11,578 nt of DNA from an uncultured Clostridia bacterium (GCA_946402595.1 CAMIWY010000014.1:1-11578); one strand, 5' to 3'. Positions 1-7,956 are shown, numbered from the stretch's first letter. Notes: a model not told the origin generated them from the sequence alone. Numbers and translations are program-made.

Positions 1-146
1 GCTGTAGCTGAAAGTCCCATTCCGAGCGCATTGATCAGTGATGAAGATGTAGCAAGGAACGGGCATGTTCCGAGGAGAAGTACCAGTGTCGGGTTCTCCT
101 TGATGATTCCGTTAGTCAGAATCGCGAGTTTGCTTTTCTTTTCCAT
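1..146 (-). CDS. rnfE: Rnf electron transport complex subunit E (partial, N-terminus only)
   Basis: Only the first 48 codons are in the window; the gene runs off the left edge. The ATG at 146-144 overlaps the rnfG stop codon by one base (TAATG), and a GGGAGG ribosome binding site lies about 8 nt upstream inside rnfG. The translation begins MEKKSKLAILTNGIIKENP and continues with LGTCPFLATSSSLINALGMG, the conserved start of the RnfE/NqrD family: a short cytoplasmic lead, then the first membrane helix with the Cys of the LG-x-CP motif. RnfE is an integral membrane subunit that, with RnfA, holds an iron-sulfur centre in the membrane core and forms part of the ion path of the Rnf ferredoxin:NAD+ oxidoreductase. 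It is translationally coupled to rnfG. The identification is firm despite truncation because motif and gene order agree. Confidence 0.93.
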   Translation of the reverse strand, partial: MEKKSKLAILTNGIIKENPTLVLLLGTCPFLATSSSLINALGMGLSAT

Positions 147-724
147 TACTTTACACCTCCCATAGCCTTGTACTGTTCAAGTGCGCAGTAAACAGCTTTG
201 TGGATAGCTCCGGAGGATACGGAAGCACCTGTTACCTCGACGATGTCGTCAGCATGTGCCTTGATGGTATCACTTCCGAGCTCTGTGTGGCCCTTGTACT
301 GGTCGAGGTGACCAGGGACCTGTGCCTTGGTTCCTACACCCGGGGTGTCGGCATGCTCAGTTACCTTGACGCCTGTGATAGCTCCGTCCTTGTCGATACC
401 TACCATAGCTGTCAGAAGACCGCCGTAGGAGTTGGACTTGACTGTAACTACCATGCCTGCGCCGTTGTCAGCTGTGTAAGCATCAACAGCATAAACCTTG
501 CCCGGCTCATACTCAACGAGATCAGCGCCGCTGTCAGTGAAGTTGTCAGCGTCAGGGAGCAGCTCCAGTCTTGCTTCGCTTGCTGCCTTGGCTGTGTTCT
601 CATCGATGATTGGCTTCGTGATGCCGTATACATATGCAAGAGCAAATGTTACTACGAAGCAGATTACTACGAGTACCAGAATAGGCGAGATGAATTCCTT
701 GAATGTGCTGTTCTTATTTTCCAT
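146..724 (-). CDS. rnfG: Rnf electron transport complex subunit G (FMN-binding)
   Basis: RnfG is an extracytoplasmic subunit anchored by one N-terminal helix and carries covalently bound FMN added by ApbE flavin transferase; it passes electrons within the Rnf complex. From the ATG at 724 the protein has 192 residues: a membrane helix at about residues 9-34 and a C-terminal FMN-binding domain. The attachment motif is EVTGASVSS, with Ser168 where most family members have Thr in SGAT. The stretch VTEHADTPGVG is another family hallmark. I chose ATG 724 over GTG 733 because GGAGG lies 8 nt before the ATG, whereas GTG 733 almost abuts that site. The start overlaps the end of rnfD by 11 nt and the stop overlaps the rnfE start, so translation is coupled along the operon. 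Confidence 0.94.
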   Translation of the reverse strand: MENKNSTFKEFISPILVLVVICFVVTFALAYVYGITKPIIDENTAKAASEARLELLPDADNFTDSGADLVEYEPGKVYAVDAYTADNGAGMVVTVKSNSYGGLLTAMVGIDKDGAITGVKVTEHADTPGVGTKAQVPGHLDQYKGHTELGSDTIKAHADDIVEVTGASVSSGAIHKAVYCALEQYKAMGGVK

Positions 725-1682
725 TCTTAGCACCTCCCTCCTTCAGGTAGAACTTGTAGGACAGGTTGTTCAGCAGCGGTGTGCAGATGTTCATCAGCAG
801 GATCGAGAAGGATACGCCTTCCGGATATGATCCGAACAGTCTGATGCTCATTGTGATGATACCGCAGCCGATACCGAAGATCAGCTGTCCGAGAGGCAGC
901 TTTGGCGATGTGACGTAGTCAGTTGCCATGAAGAATGCTCCGAGGAGCACGCCGCCTGCAAGTACGTGGAACAGAGCCATGTGGAGGCTGCCTGTTGCGA
1001 TAAGAGCAAAGACGAATACTGTTCCGATGAATGCGCATGGGATGATCGGGCTGATGACCTTGCGGATGATCAGATAAACACCGCCGATGATCAGAGCGAG
1101 TGCGCATACTTCTCCGGTTGAACCGCCGTGGAATCCGAGGAAGAGCTGACCGAGGCTCGGAAGCTGATCGGTGCTACCCTCTGCGAGGATCGCGAGCGGT
1201 GTAGGTCCTGTTACAGCGTCTGTTGCATCAAGTCTTGTTACAGGCCATGTGGACATGTTGCCTGCGAACGAGATGAACAGGAAGATTCTTGCTGTAATAG
1301 CAGGGTTACTGAAGTTCCTTCCGATACCACCGAAGAGCTGCTTTACTACGATGATCGCGAAAGCGCATCCGATGATCGCCTGCCACAGAGGGAAGGTCGA
1401 AGGAACGTTGAAGGCTATCAGAAGACCTGTCAGTGCAGCCGAGAGGTCGCCGATGGTCTGTGTCTTGTGCATGATCTTGTTGTAGCAGAACTCGAAGAGT
1501 ACGCTTGCTGCAACGCAGACGATGGACAGGAGCAGTGCTCTGAATCCGAAGATATAGATACTTGCGACCCATGCAGGAGCCAGTGCGAGAATGACTGTGC
1601 CCATGAGTCTGGTAGTATCCGATTCCGTTACGATATGTGGTGCGGAGGATACTATCAAATTCGTATGAAACTTATTAGCCAT
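714..1682 (-). CDS. rnfD: Rnf electron transport complex subunit D
   Basis: RnfD (NqrB/RnfD family, 322 residues, normal length) is a multi-helix membrane subunit with covalent FMN and a likely part of the ion-translocation path. Hydrophobic helices run through most of the chain, starting near residue 28. Family motifs visible are GDLSAALTGLLIAFNVP (residues 78-94), NPAITARIF (126-134) and the FMN site DAVTGPTPLA, in which Thr161 is the expected acceptor; the usual SGAT or TGAT is here TGPT. The ATG at 1682 is one base after the rnfC stop codon, with AGGAGG inside the end of rnfC about 12 nt upstream. Its last codons contain the rnfG ribosome binding site. Function is well supported by motif and operon position. 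Confidence 0.95.
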   Translation of the reverse strand: MANKFHTNLIVSSAPHIVTESDTTRLMGTVILALAPAWVASIYIFGFRALLLSIVCVAASVLFEFCYNKIMHKTQTIGDLSAALTGLLIAFNVPSTFPLWQAIIGCAFAIIVVKQLFGGIGRNFSNPAITARIFLFISFAGNMSTWPVTRLDATDAVTGPTPLAILAEGSTDQLPSLGQLFLGFHGGSTGEVCALALIIGGVYLIIRKVISPIIPCAFIGTVFVFALIATGSLHMALFHVLAGGVLLGAFFMATDYVTSPKLPLGQLIFGIGCGIITMSIRLFGSYPEGVSFSILLMNICTPLLNNLSYKFYLKEGGAKNGK

Positions 1683-1683
1683 A

Positions 1684-2994
1684 TTACTTCGATGCCTCCT
1701 TTACCATGAATTTTGCAAGCTTGTTCGTGAGAGCAAGCGGTCGTCTTGCCGGGCATGTGTATGAGCAGCTTCCGCATTCCATGCACTGCATTACGTTGAA
1801 TCTGTTGAGTTTGTCTACATCCTTGTCAGCATAAGCATCTGCGAAAATGCTTGGCATGAGTCCGAACGGACATGCTGTGTGGCAGCGCTGGCAGTTGAGG
1901 CAGGCTGTCTCTTCCTTGACCTCTGCCATATCCTGGCTGAAGCACAGGATAGCGGATGTATTCTTCATTGTCGGGGACTCGTCCGACTTGGTAGCTCTTC
2001 CCATCATAGGTCCGCCCATGATGATCTTGCGAGGCTCTTTCTTGTAGCCGCCGCAGAACTCTACTACGTCAGCGATCCTTGTTCCGATCGGAACGAATAC
2101 GTTCTTAGGCTCAGCAACTGCGTCTCCGTCAACTGTGACTCTTCTTCTTACGATCGGCATACCGGTCTTGATGTACTCAGCCATAACACCGATGGTCGAA
2201 ACGTTGTCGAGGATGACACCCAGCTGTGCAGGGAGAACGCCTGCGTTCATTGTCTGGCCTGTGACTTCGTAAACGAGAACACGCTCAGCTCCCTTAGGAT
2301 AGCTGGATGGCAGTGGAACTACTTCCATGTCCTTGATCTCGTTCTGCTCGATCAGCTTCTTCATGTTTGCGATAGCGTCCGGCTTGTTGGTCTCGATGCC
2401 GATGTATCCTCTCTCGAGGTTCAGCCACTGCATGATCATCTTCATGCCGTCGAGTACGTCCTGGCCGTTCTCTACCATCTCTCTGTTGTCGGTTGTGATG
2501 AATGGCTCGCACTCAGCAGCGTTTACTACCAGATACTTACACTCATCAAGGTTCTTAGGATTCAGCTTGACGTGAGTCGGGAATGACGCACCGCCGAGAC
2601 CTACCATTCCGCTGTCTCTTGCAGCCTTGATGAAATCCTCAAAGCTGTTGATCTCAGGAACTTTGACCTCTTCGCTGATCTCCTGCTTCTTGTCCGTCTC
2701 GATCACGATGTGTGTCTCGAATCCACCCATCGAACCACGGACCTGCTCGATAGCTTTGACAGTCCCGCTGACACTCGAGAAGATAGGTGCGCTTACAAAG
2801 GCCTCGACGTCGCCGATCCTCTGTCCTACCTTGACGTAATCCCCTTTCTCAACAAGAGGCTTACACGGAGCGCCAATGTTCTGGGACATGCTGATGCTAA
2901 CCTCGTCCGGTACCGGCATCGTTACGGTCTCTGCTGCAGCCGTATTCTTGTGATGCGGTACGTGGATGCTCGGTAAATGTTTCCTTTGGCTCAT
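1684..2994 (-). CDS. rnfC: Rnf electron transport complex subunit C (NADH/FMN and 2x[4Fe-4S])
   Basis: RnfC is the cytoplasmic, membrane-associated subunit where NAD+ is reduced. The 436-residue chain has a biotinyl/lipoyl-like N-terminal part (CKPLVEKGDYVKVGQRIGD, residues 44-62), the flavin/nucleotide-binding core with VGLGGASFPTHVKL (131-144) and NAAECEP (158-164), and two C-terminal [4Fe-4S] motifs: C365-x2-C368-x2-C371-x3-C375-P and C404-x2-C407-x2-C410-x3-C414-P. This is the compact RnfC form without the long Ala/Lys-rich tail found in proteobacteria. The start at 2994 has GGAG 12 nt upstream, a rather long spacing. It is the first gene of the operon, preceded by a leader of about 230 nt. 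The order C-D-G-E is the clostridial Rnf order. Confidence 0.96.
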   Translation of the reverse strand: MSQRKHLPSIHVPHHKNTAAAETVTMPVPDEVSISMSQNIGAPCKPLVEKGDYVKVGQRIGDVEAFVSAPIFSSVSGTVKAIEQVRGSMGGFETHIVIETDKKQEISEEVKVPEINSFEDFIKAARDSGMVGLGGASFPTHVKLNPKNLDECKYLVVNAAECEPFITTDNREMVENGQDVLDGMKMIMQWLNLERGYIGIETNKPDAIANMKKLIEQNEIKDMEVVPLPSSYPKGAERVLVYEVTGQTMNAGVLPAQLGVILDNVSTIGVMAEYIKTGMPIVRRRVTVDGDAVAEPKNVFVPIGTRIADVVEFCGGYKKEPRKIIMGGPMMGRATKSDESPTMKNTSAILCFSQDMAEVKEETACLNCQRCHTACPFGLMPSIFADAYADKDVDKLNRFNVMQCMECGSCSYTCPARRPLALTNKLAKFMVKEASK

Positions 2995-3228
2995 CCCTTT
3001 TAGAAACTCCTTTCGTATACCACCAATATCTTACTTTTGGGTCAGTACGGCATTGCTCTTCTCCCCTGCTTCAGTCAGAGTTCTGCACCTGTTCCCCGGT
3101 GCCCTTGATCTGAATTGATCCGCATTCAGCACCCTGCACAACCTGCGCTCCGGGCCTGAATTGATGGATGCAGCCGCGCCTCCCCCCAAGAAGCGCGCAA
3201 AAAGCGAGACGTACTACGCCCTTATAAC
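2995..3228 (-). promoter_or_regulatory. Probable structured 5' leader of the rnf operon
   Basis: If transcription starts just after the -10 box at 3235-3240, the rnfC mRNA has an untranslated leader of about 230 nt. On the minus strand it contains a GCACC/GGTGC hairpin (3105-3088), two copies of ATCAATTCAG (3165-3156 and 3119-3110) and a CTGAAT (3129-3124) between them that could pair with either copy. AGAACTC (3084-3078) can pair imperfectly with the ribosome-binding-site region at 3004-3010. I matched it by eye to no known riboswitch class (FMN, cobalamin, lysine, glycine, ZTP, THF, T-box). A role in control is inferred only from length and pairing potential. Confidence 0.35.
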
Positions 3229-3234
3229 TCAGCC

Positions 3235-3240
3235 ATTATA
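3235..3240 (-). promoter_or_regulatory. -10 box of the probable rnf operon promoter
   Basis: Read on the minus strand this is a perfect TATAAT, within an AT-rich stretch flanked by T-runs (minus strand 3260-3235). No good -35 hexamer lies 16-18 nt upstream; the best region is a weak TGTGTT-like sequence. TATAAT also occurs on the plus strand at 3239-3244 because the site is nearly palindromic, but no plus-strand -35 was seen. It is the only strong -10 box between rnfC and the divergent gene, which supports its use for rnf. Confidence 0.45.
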
Positions 3241-3329
3241 TAATATTTTCAGGCAAAAAACACATTTGTGAACAAAAGAACAAGCTCTTCACTGTCTATT
3301 TTTGCGTGCAATCACGTTATTTTATTCAC

Positions 3330-3448
3330 TCTCACCCGTTTCGGGCAAAATACCGAATGCTGCGGTGAGAAGGTTTTCCGTTTCATGCGCAATGAGAATC
3401 AAGTCCGGATGTGAAACAGGCAGAAGCCCGCATGGTTGCGATTCGGAC
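3330..3448. repeat. Two stem-loop (inverted repeat) elements in the divergent intergenic region
   Basis: Two imperfect inverted repeats stand out. TCTCACC (3330-3336) pairs with GGTGAGA (3364-3370), with a small CCCG-TTT-CGGG hairpin partly inside. GTCCGGAT (3403-3410) pairs with ATTCGGAC (3441-3448) over 8 bp with one G-T wobble and a 30-nt loop that itself holds GGC-AGAA-GCC. Neither is followed by a T-run, so they are not intrinsic terminators. No convincing gene is present: an 82-codon open frame at 3302-3550 has no ribosome binding site and no recognisable protein. The second repeat overlaps the proposed -35 box at 3436-3441. Confidence 0.35.
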
Positions 3449-3464
3449 ACCAATTCCTTATTAT
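3436..3464 (+). promoter_or_regulatory. Probable promoter for the CPBP protein/decarboxylase pair
   Basis: TTGCGA (3436-3441, 4 of 6 matches to TTGACA) is followed after exactly 17 nt by TATTAT (3459-3464, 5 of 6 to TATAAT). Transcription would start near 3471, giving a leader of about 107 nt before the ATG at 3578. This is the best plus-strand promoter-like sequence upstream of the gene; no experimental support is available. Confidence 0.4.
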
Positions 3465-3577
3465 ATGAAGTGAGGGGAAATGACCGGGACTGGCTGACTA
3501 ATGCCGGGAAGATCTGTCACTTGGGGTGCTGCTGCAGGCAGACTCAATGACAAATTGACATAAAGGAGCAATAAAGA

Positions 3578-4747
3578 ATGGATACAAATATGGAGAAACC
3601 AAGACTGATCGACAGGCTTCGGCCTAATCTTATATGGATCATAGTCGCTACGCTCGGATGGTACATGTTCATCTCAGCATTCGGGCACATCGCATGGGAC
3701 GGACTGATGGAGTCTATCAGAGGAAGCGTCAGCCCGGCGATGTATTTCACACTGAGCCTGTATGCCGCCACAATAGTGGATATCCTCACACTGTTCTTCC
3801 TGTGCTGGATCTTCGTGAAGAACAGGTATATATGGAAGTCATTCACGATCAAGCGTGGGGGCCCTGACTATGCGGCCGGCAACATCCTCACTGAGGATGA
3901 TGCGTACGCTGACCTCTACGGACGCAGGCGCAACAGCTTCAGGATGCTAGGGATGGGACTCCTTCTCGGATTTCCCACGAACTTCTTCTGCATCGCCTGT
4001 GCTCTGCTGCACGGAGACATCAAACTGTATTTTGACTGCGCGGCATCGCAGATCCCGTACTTCCTCTTCTCGCTCTTCTGCGTATGCATTCAGAGTTCAT
4101 CCGAAGAGATGTGGTGCAGGGGTTTTATGTACGAGAGACTGCACGAGCGCTATCCTCTGTGGGTCGCAATTGCAGTGAACGGCGTTCTGTTCGGACTCCT
4201 GCACATATTCAACCCGGGCGTTTCAGTGATCCCTATCGTCGGGATCATGATAACCGGCATCTCTTATTCGCTGCTGCGCTGGTACTCGGGCAACATCTGG
4301 ATCGCCATGGGCATCCATACGGGCTGGAACTTCACGCAAAACTACCTCTTCGGTCTGCCTAACAGCGGTCTGGTTTCCGAGGCTTCGGTATTCCATCTCG
4401 ATGCGGCCAACGGCATTACGAACCTCATCTACGACTGGGATTTCGGTGTCGAGGGAGGCCTGCCGGCACTCTTCATTGATGGTTTTCTCGGAGCGGTCAT
4501 CATCTATCTCGCATGCAGGAACGGAAGGATCAGGGAGCTCGGCATGAACAGAGTCCAGACTCTTGAGGCACACGGTCTGAAGATGCGTGTTCAGGAGACA
4601 GCTCCTGATGCAGCAGCAGTCAGCAGCGCAGATGATGGAGTTGTAGAATTCGGTGACGATTCAGAGGCGGCTGTAAGCGTTGCAGAAGCTGCCGACAAAA
4701 AAGCTGACACAGTTGAGCCGGTAGTAGAGGAATACATTGAAGAATAG
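3578..4747 (+). CDS. CPBP family intramembrane glutamic endopeptidase-like protein
   Basis: The 389-residue protein belongs to the CPBP (CAAX protease and bacteriocin-processing, Abi) family of membrane-embedded proteases. All three signature motifs are present: E176-E177-xxx-R181 (EEMWCR), F205-xxx-H209 (FGLLH) and H247-xxx-N251 (HTGWN), so the catalytic site looks intact. Several hydrophobic helices span about residues 17-35, 54-80, 122-145, 158-174, 194-212 and 217-246, with another at about 296-312. After this comes an unusual soluble tail (residues 340-389) rich in Ala, Asp and Glu with no recognised domain. The ATG is set by AAGGAG 9 nt upstream. Substrate is unknown; relatives process prenylated-type peptides or bacteriocins, or give self-immunity. 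The decarboxylase gene follows on the same strand. Confidence 0.88.
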   Translation: MDTNMEKPRLIDRLRPNLIWIIVATLGWYMFISAFGHIAWDGLMESIRGSVSPAMYFTLSLYAATIVDILTLFFLCWIFVKNRYIWKSFTIKRGGPDYAAGNILTEDDAYADLYGRRRNSFRMLGMGLLLGFPTNFFCIACALLHGDIKLYFDCAASQIPYFLFSLFCVCIQSSSEEMWCRGFMYERLHERYPLWVAIAVNGVLFGLLHIFNPGVSVIPIVGIMITGISYSLLRWYSGNIWIAMGIHTGWNFTQNYLFGLPNSGLVSEASVFHLDAANGITNLIYDWDFGVEGGLPALFIDGFLGAVIIYLACRNGRIRELGMNRVQTLEAHGLKMRVQETAPDAAAVSSADDGVVEFGDDSEAAVSVAEAADKKADTVEPVVEEYIEE

Positions 4748-4811
4748 CAGGCGACTGGATAAAGGCGCCAATAATGGCCGGAATATGCCAAGGTACCAGA
4801 AGGCGCCGATA

Positions 4812-6449
4812 ATGACCGATAAACGCAATAAAAAGCCTATGGAAAAGACAATAATAGATTTCCTGAATGACTATATGAAGAAAGCGGACGGCGGCAATGC
4901 TGCCGGCGGCTCTGACATGGGATCAGATGGCAGCAGCCGCCTGATCTCGTTTCACATGCCGGGCCACAAGGGCCGCAGCGACATATATGAGAAAACAGGA
5001 TACGGTGACTTTCTCAGGAATATAGTGACATGTGACATCACGGAGATACCGGGTGCCGATGCCCTGTTCTGTCCGGAGACTACGCTGCGGGCCGTAATGG
5101 ACAACTATGCTGACCTCTATGGAGTCAAGCACTCCGAGCTTCTGGTCAACGGGTCGAGCGCCGGCGTCATGGCCGCCATCATGGGCACTGTCCCTGTGGG
5201 CGGCAAGCTGATACTCGGCCGCAATTCGCACCACTCAGCTTTCAGTGCTCTGAGGCTCGGCGGTATCAATCCGGTATACGTAAAGCCTAAGACGGACCTG
5301 AGGTCGGGGCTTGTCGGCGAGATACTGCCGGCAGATCTGAAGGCCGCCTGTGAGGCGAATCCTGATGCGCAGGCTGTGCTGGTGACGAGTCCTAATTACT
5401 ATGGGATGCTCTCGGATATCGCCGCTCTGGCGGCCGTTGCCCACGAGTATGACATGTTCCTCATAGTCGACCAGGCTCACGGCGCGCATCTCAAGTTCTT
5501 CGATAATGATGCTGAGGAGCTGCTCGGCGAAGGTGCCCATGTGCCCTTCCCGAGACATTCGGCTGAGGATCTCGGTGCTGACATAGTCATCAACAGCACG
5601 CACAAGACTCTTCTCAGCTTCACCGGCAGCGGCATCATGAATATCTGCAATTACAATGTCGACATCGGCGCTGTGAGCGATGCCCTCAAAATGGTGCAGA
5701 CGACAAGCCCGTCATACATTCTGATGGCGAGCCTGGATATAAATGAAAGGATAATGCGCACATACGGCAGCAGGTTCGTCCGGGCATGGTGCGATGACCT
5801 GTTCACCTTCTACAGGCGGGCTCAGCGCATCCCGGGTGTCGAGATAGTCGGAGGGCACCTCACGGAAGAGGTTCTGGAAAAATACGGAGACAAAATCAGC
5901 AAGGATTCCGGTGATGCGGAGAAGGCTTCTCTCTTCCCGATGTATCACAGCAGGGCCGGGCTCGACATGACCAAGATAAACATAAGTCTGGCAGCTCTCG
6001 GCATGAGCGGCGCAAGACTTGATAAGGAGCTCCGTCAGCACGGCATCATATCTGAAATGGTGCACGGCGACTATGTCATGCTGATGACAGGTGTCGGAAG
6101 CAGGTCGAATGACTATGTCAGGCTGCTCGATGCGCTTAAGGAGATCTCAGATAATTATGGAGTTGTAGACAAGCACAAGACATTAGATCCGCGCCCGGCC
6201 GCCGAGTTTGAACTCGAGGTGGCCGGCGTGCCGTACGAGGCTGAATCCGTGCCTCTGTACGAAGCTGACGGCAGGGTCCTGTATGATCCGGTCATCATCT
6301 ACCCACCAGGCACGCCGATCGCATGCCCGGGCGAGATACTCACAGTCGAAGTCATCAGCTACATATCCGATGCGATCGGGCGCGGTGAGAAAGTCACCGG
6401 CGTTGATGACGAAGGCCTTGTAAGAGTTGAGCTCAAACACAATATGTAA
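4812..6449 (+). CDS. PLP-dependent Orn/Lys/Arg decarboxylase (aminotransferase fold)
   Basis: From ATG 4812 the enzyme has 545 residues and belongs to the Orn/Lys/Arg decarboxylase family, which makes cadaverine, putrescine or agmatine from the basic amino acid and consumes a proton. Visible features: FHMPGHKG near residues 47-54, the PLP-phosphate loop NGSSAG (113-118), HHSAFSAL (140-147), the Asp220 and His223 of VDQAHGAH, and the Schiff-base Lys265 in STHKTL. The C-terminal domain has the family sequence IIYPPGTPIACPGE. It resembles the shorter Gram-positive type without the N-terminal wing domain of E. coli CadA. Substrate cannot be told from motifs. The frame is open back to TTG 4737, but ATG 4812 has AGAAGG 8 nt upstream; ATG 4839 is a further alternative. 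A Gly/Ser/Asp-rich linker (residues 27-42) precedes the core. Confidence 0.9.
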   Translation: MTDKRNKKPMEKTIIDFLNDYMKKADGGNAAGGSDMGSDGSSRLISFHMPGHKGRSDIYEKTGYGDFLRNIVTCDITEIPGADALFCPETTLRAVMDNYADLYGVKHSELLVNGSSAGVMAAIMGTVPVGGKLILGRNSHHSAFSALRLGGINPVYVKPKTDLRSGLVGEILPADLKAACEANPDAQAVLVTSPNYYGMLSDIAALAAVAHEYDMFLIVDQAHGAHLKFFDNDAEELLGEGAHVPFPRHSAEDLGADIVINSTHKTLLSFTGSGIMNICNYNVDIGAVSDALKMVQTTSPSYILMASLDINERIMRTYGSRFVRAWCDDLFTFYRRAQRIPGVEIVGGHLTEEVLEKYGDKISKDSGDAEKASLFPMYHSRAGLDMTKINISLAALGMSGARLDKELRQHGIISEMVHGDYVMLMTGVGSRSNDYVRLLDALKEISDNYGVVDKHKTLDPRPAAEFELEVAGVPYEAESVPLYEADGRVLYDPVIIYPPGTPIACPGEILTVEVISYISDAIGRGEKVTGVDDEGLVRVELKHNM

Positions 6450-6473
6450 CCATGGCCCCGGCAGCTTCAATGC

Positions 6474-7889
6474 TTAGATCGTCTCTATCTTGATCAGGTT
6501 GGTGTTGCCGGACTTTCCGGTCGTCCCGCCGCCGGTGATAACTATCTTCTCGCCCTTCTTTAGGTCCATTGCTTCTTCAGCAGCCTTCTTGGCCATGTAG
6601 AAGAGCACCTCAGTCGAAGGCACCACCTCGCACATCATTGGCGTGACAGCCCAGGACAGTGCAAGTGATCTCCATGTCTTCTCGCTGGTCGTAAGCCCTA
6701 TGATATCGATCGGCGAGCGGAACCTGGATACCATCCTGGCCACCCTGCCGGACATGGTGCAGGCAACGATCGTCCTTGCCCCTACATCCATGGCCATGCC
6801 GCAGGTAGCATGGGAAATAGCATCCATGTCGCTGTTTATCTTGAAATCATACTGATAGAATCTCGTCTTGTAATCAATATGCTTCTCCGCCTCTTCTGCA
6901 ATGCGCGCCATGGCCATGACAGCCTGCACCGGATAGGAGCCGGCAGCCGTCTCGCCCGAGAGCATCACTGCGCTCGTGCCGTCATACACAGCATTGGCAA
7001 CATCCGAAGTCTCCGCTCTTGTCGGACGCGGATTGTATATCATGGACTCGAGCATCTCCGTAGCGGTGATGACCCTTTTGCCCAGCATGCGGCACCTCGA
7101 GATCAGATCCTTCTGCATCGCCGGCAGCCTCTCGAAAGGCACCTCGACACCCATGTCGCCTCTCGCGACCATGATGCCGCCGCACTCATTGCAGATTTCG
7201 TCAATATTGTCGTATCCCGACTGGTTCTCTATCTTGGCAATGAGCTCCACGGAGTCATCCTTGCCGAGGGATCTGAGGAAATCATGTACATCGACAAGGT
7301 CCTGCCTCAGCGACACGAATGAGCACGCAATGAAGTCCACATCGTTCTCTACGCCGAACTGTATGTCTGATTTGTCCTGATCGGACAGGTATATCTGCTG
7401 CAGATGCTTGCCCGGAAAACTCATGGATTTGCGGTTGGACAGTTCTCCGCCTGAGAGGACTCTGGTCCTGATCTGCACACCGTCCGTGCTGATGACCTCG
7501 AACTCGAGAAGTGCATTGTTCAGAAGTATCCTGTCGCCCGGCTCCAGCTCATTCGCAAGGTTGTAATAGCTGACGGAGACAATGTGCTCATCGCCATCGA
7601 CCGCCTCAGTGGTGAAGACAAAATCATCACCTTCATTTAGTGTGACTTTGCCGTCTCTGAAAGTGCCTATACGGAACTCCGGCCCCTTGGTGTCCAGCAT
7701 TATAGCTATCGGCAGCCCGAGCTCTTCTCTTACCTTCTTGATCCTGTTTATGCGTTCCAGATGCTCTTCATGCGTGCCGTGCGAAAAATTCAGTCTCGCA
7801 ACATTCATGCCTGCTAAGCACAGCTCCTTCAGTGTCTCTTCCGACTCACTTGCCGGTCCAATCGTGCATACTATCTTGGTCTTACGCAT
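6474..7889 (-). CDS. pyk: Pyruvate kinase
   Basis: The enzyme converts phosphoenolpyruvate and ADP to pyruvate and ATP in the last step of glycolysis, in the cytoplasm. The 471-residue length is that of the basic bacterial form, without the extra C-terminal PEP-utiliser domain found in some Bacillus enzymes. Motifs seen are the N-terminal KIVCTIGPAS, ARLNFSHG with Arg32, LDTKGPE (65-71), the catalytic Lys219 and metal-binding Glu221 in AKIEN, Asp245 in ARGDMG, and the signature around ITATEMLESM (274-283). Glu71 of TKGPE is the residue associated with K+-dependent enzymes. ATG 7889 has AGGGGG about 6 nt upstream. It is convergent with the decarboxylase, with only 24 nt between stop codons and no obvious terminator there. 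It has its own promoter downstream of the pilus operon terminator. Confidence 0.98.
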   Translation of the reverse strand: MRKTKIVCTIGPASESEETLKELCLAGMNVARLNFSHGTHEEHLERINRIKKVREELGLPIAIMLDTKGPEFRIGTFRDGKVTLNEGDDFVFTTEAVDGDEHIVSVSYYNLANELEPGDRILLNNALLEFEVISTDGVQIRTRVLSGGELSNRKSMSFPGKHLQQIYLSDQDKSDIQFGVENDVDFIACSFVSLRQDLVDVHDFLRSLGKDDSVELIAKIENQSGYDNIDEICNECGGIMVARGDMGVEVPFERLPAMQKDLISRCRMLGKRVITATEMLESMIYNPRPTRAETSDVANAVYDGTSAVMLSGETAAGSYPVQAVMAMARIAEEAEKHIDYKTRFYQYDFKINSDMDAISHATCGMAMDVGARTIVACTMSGRVARMVSRFRSPIDIIGLTTSEKTWRSLALSWAVTPMMCEVVPSTEVLFYMAKKAAEEAMDLKKGEKIVITGGGTTGKSGNTNLIKIETI

Positions 7890-7956
7890 TTGATCCCCCT
7901 GTCATTCTCCTGTCAGTTCTCATTCTGCAGGATATATCATTTTGCCATTTGCAGTT

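Noticed and set aside
200..730. Long plus-strand open frame opposite rnfG, and similar frames opposite rnfD (1128-1709), rnfC (1879-2586) and pyk (6810-7322)
   Set aside because: These are antisense shadows of well-identified genes. They have no ribosome binding sites, no recognisable domains and Cys/Ser-rich translations typical of reverse-strand reading.
725..733. rnfG start at GTG 733
   Set aside because: The GGAGG motif nearly abuts this GTG, leaving no spacing, while it is ideally placed for ATG 724.
2995..3228. FMN, cobalamin, lysine, glycine, ZTP or T-box element upstream of rnfC
   Set aside because: I looked for their conserved core sequences by eye and found none of them; only unassigned pairing potential remains.
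3302..3550. Possible 82-codon gene in the divergent intergenic region
   Set aside because: It has no ribosome binding site, a GTG start and a translation without domain or helix pattern; it also covers the stem-loops and the proposed promoter.
4737..4811. N-terminal extension of the decarboxylase from TTG 4737 or ATG 4785
   Set aside because: No good ribosome binding site precedes either start; TTG 4737 overlaps the previous gene, and the extra residues are not part of the family core. ATG 4812 has AGAAGG at 8 nt.
6450..6473. Bidirectional terminator between the convergent decarboxylase and pyk genes
   Set aside because: The 24-nt gap has only a weak GC-rich sequence with no stable stem and no T-run.
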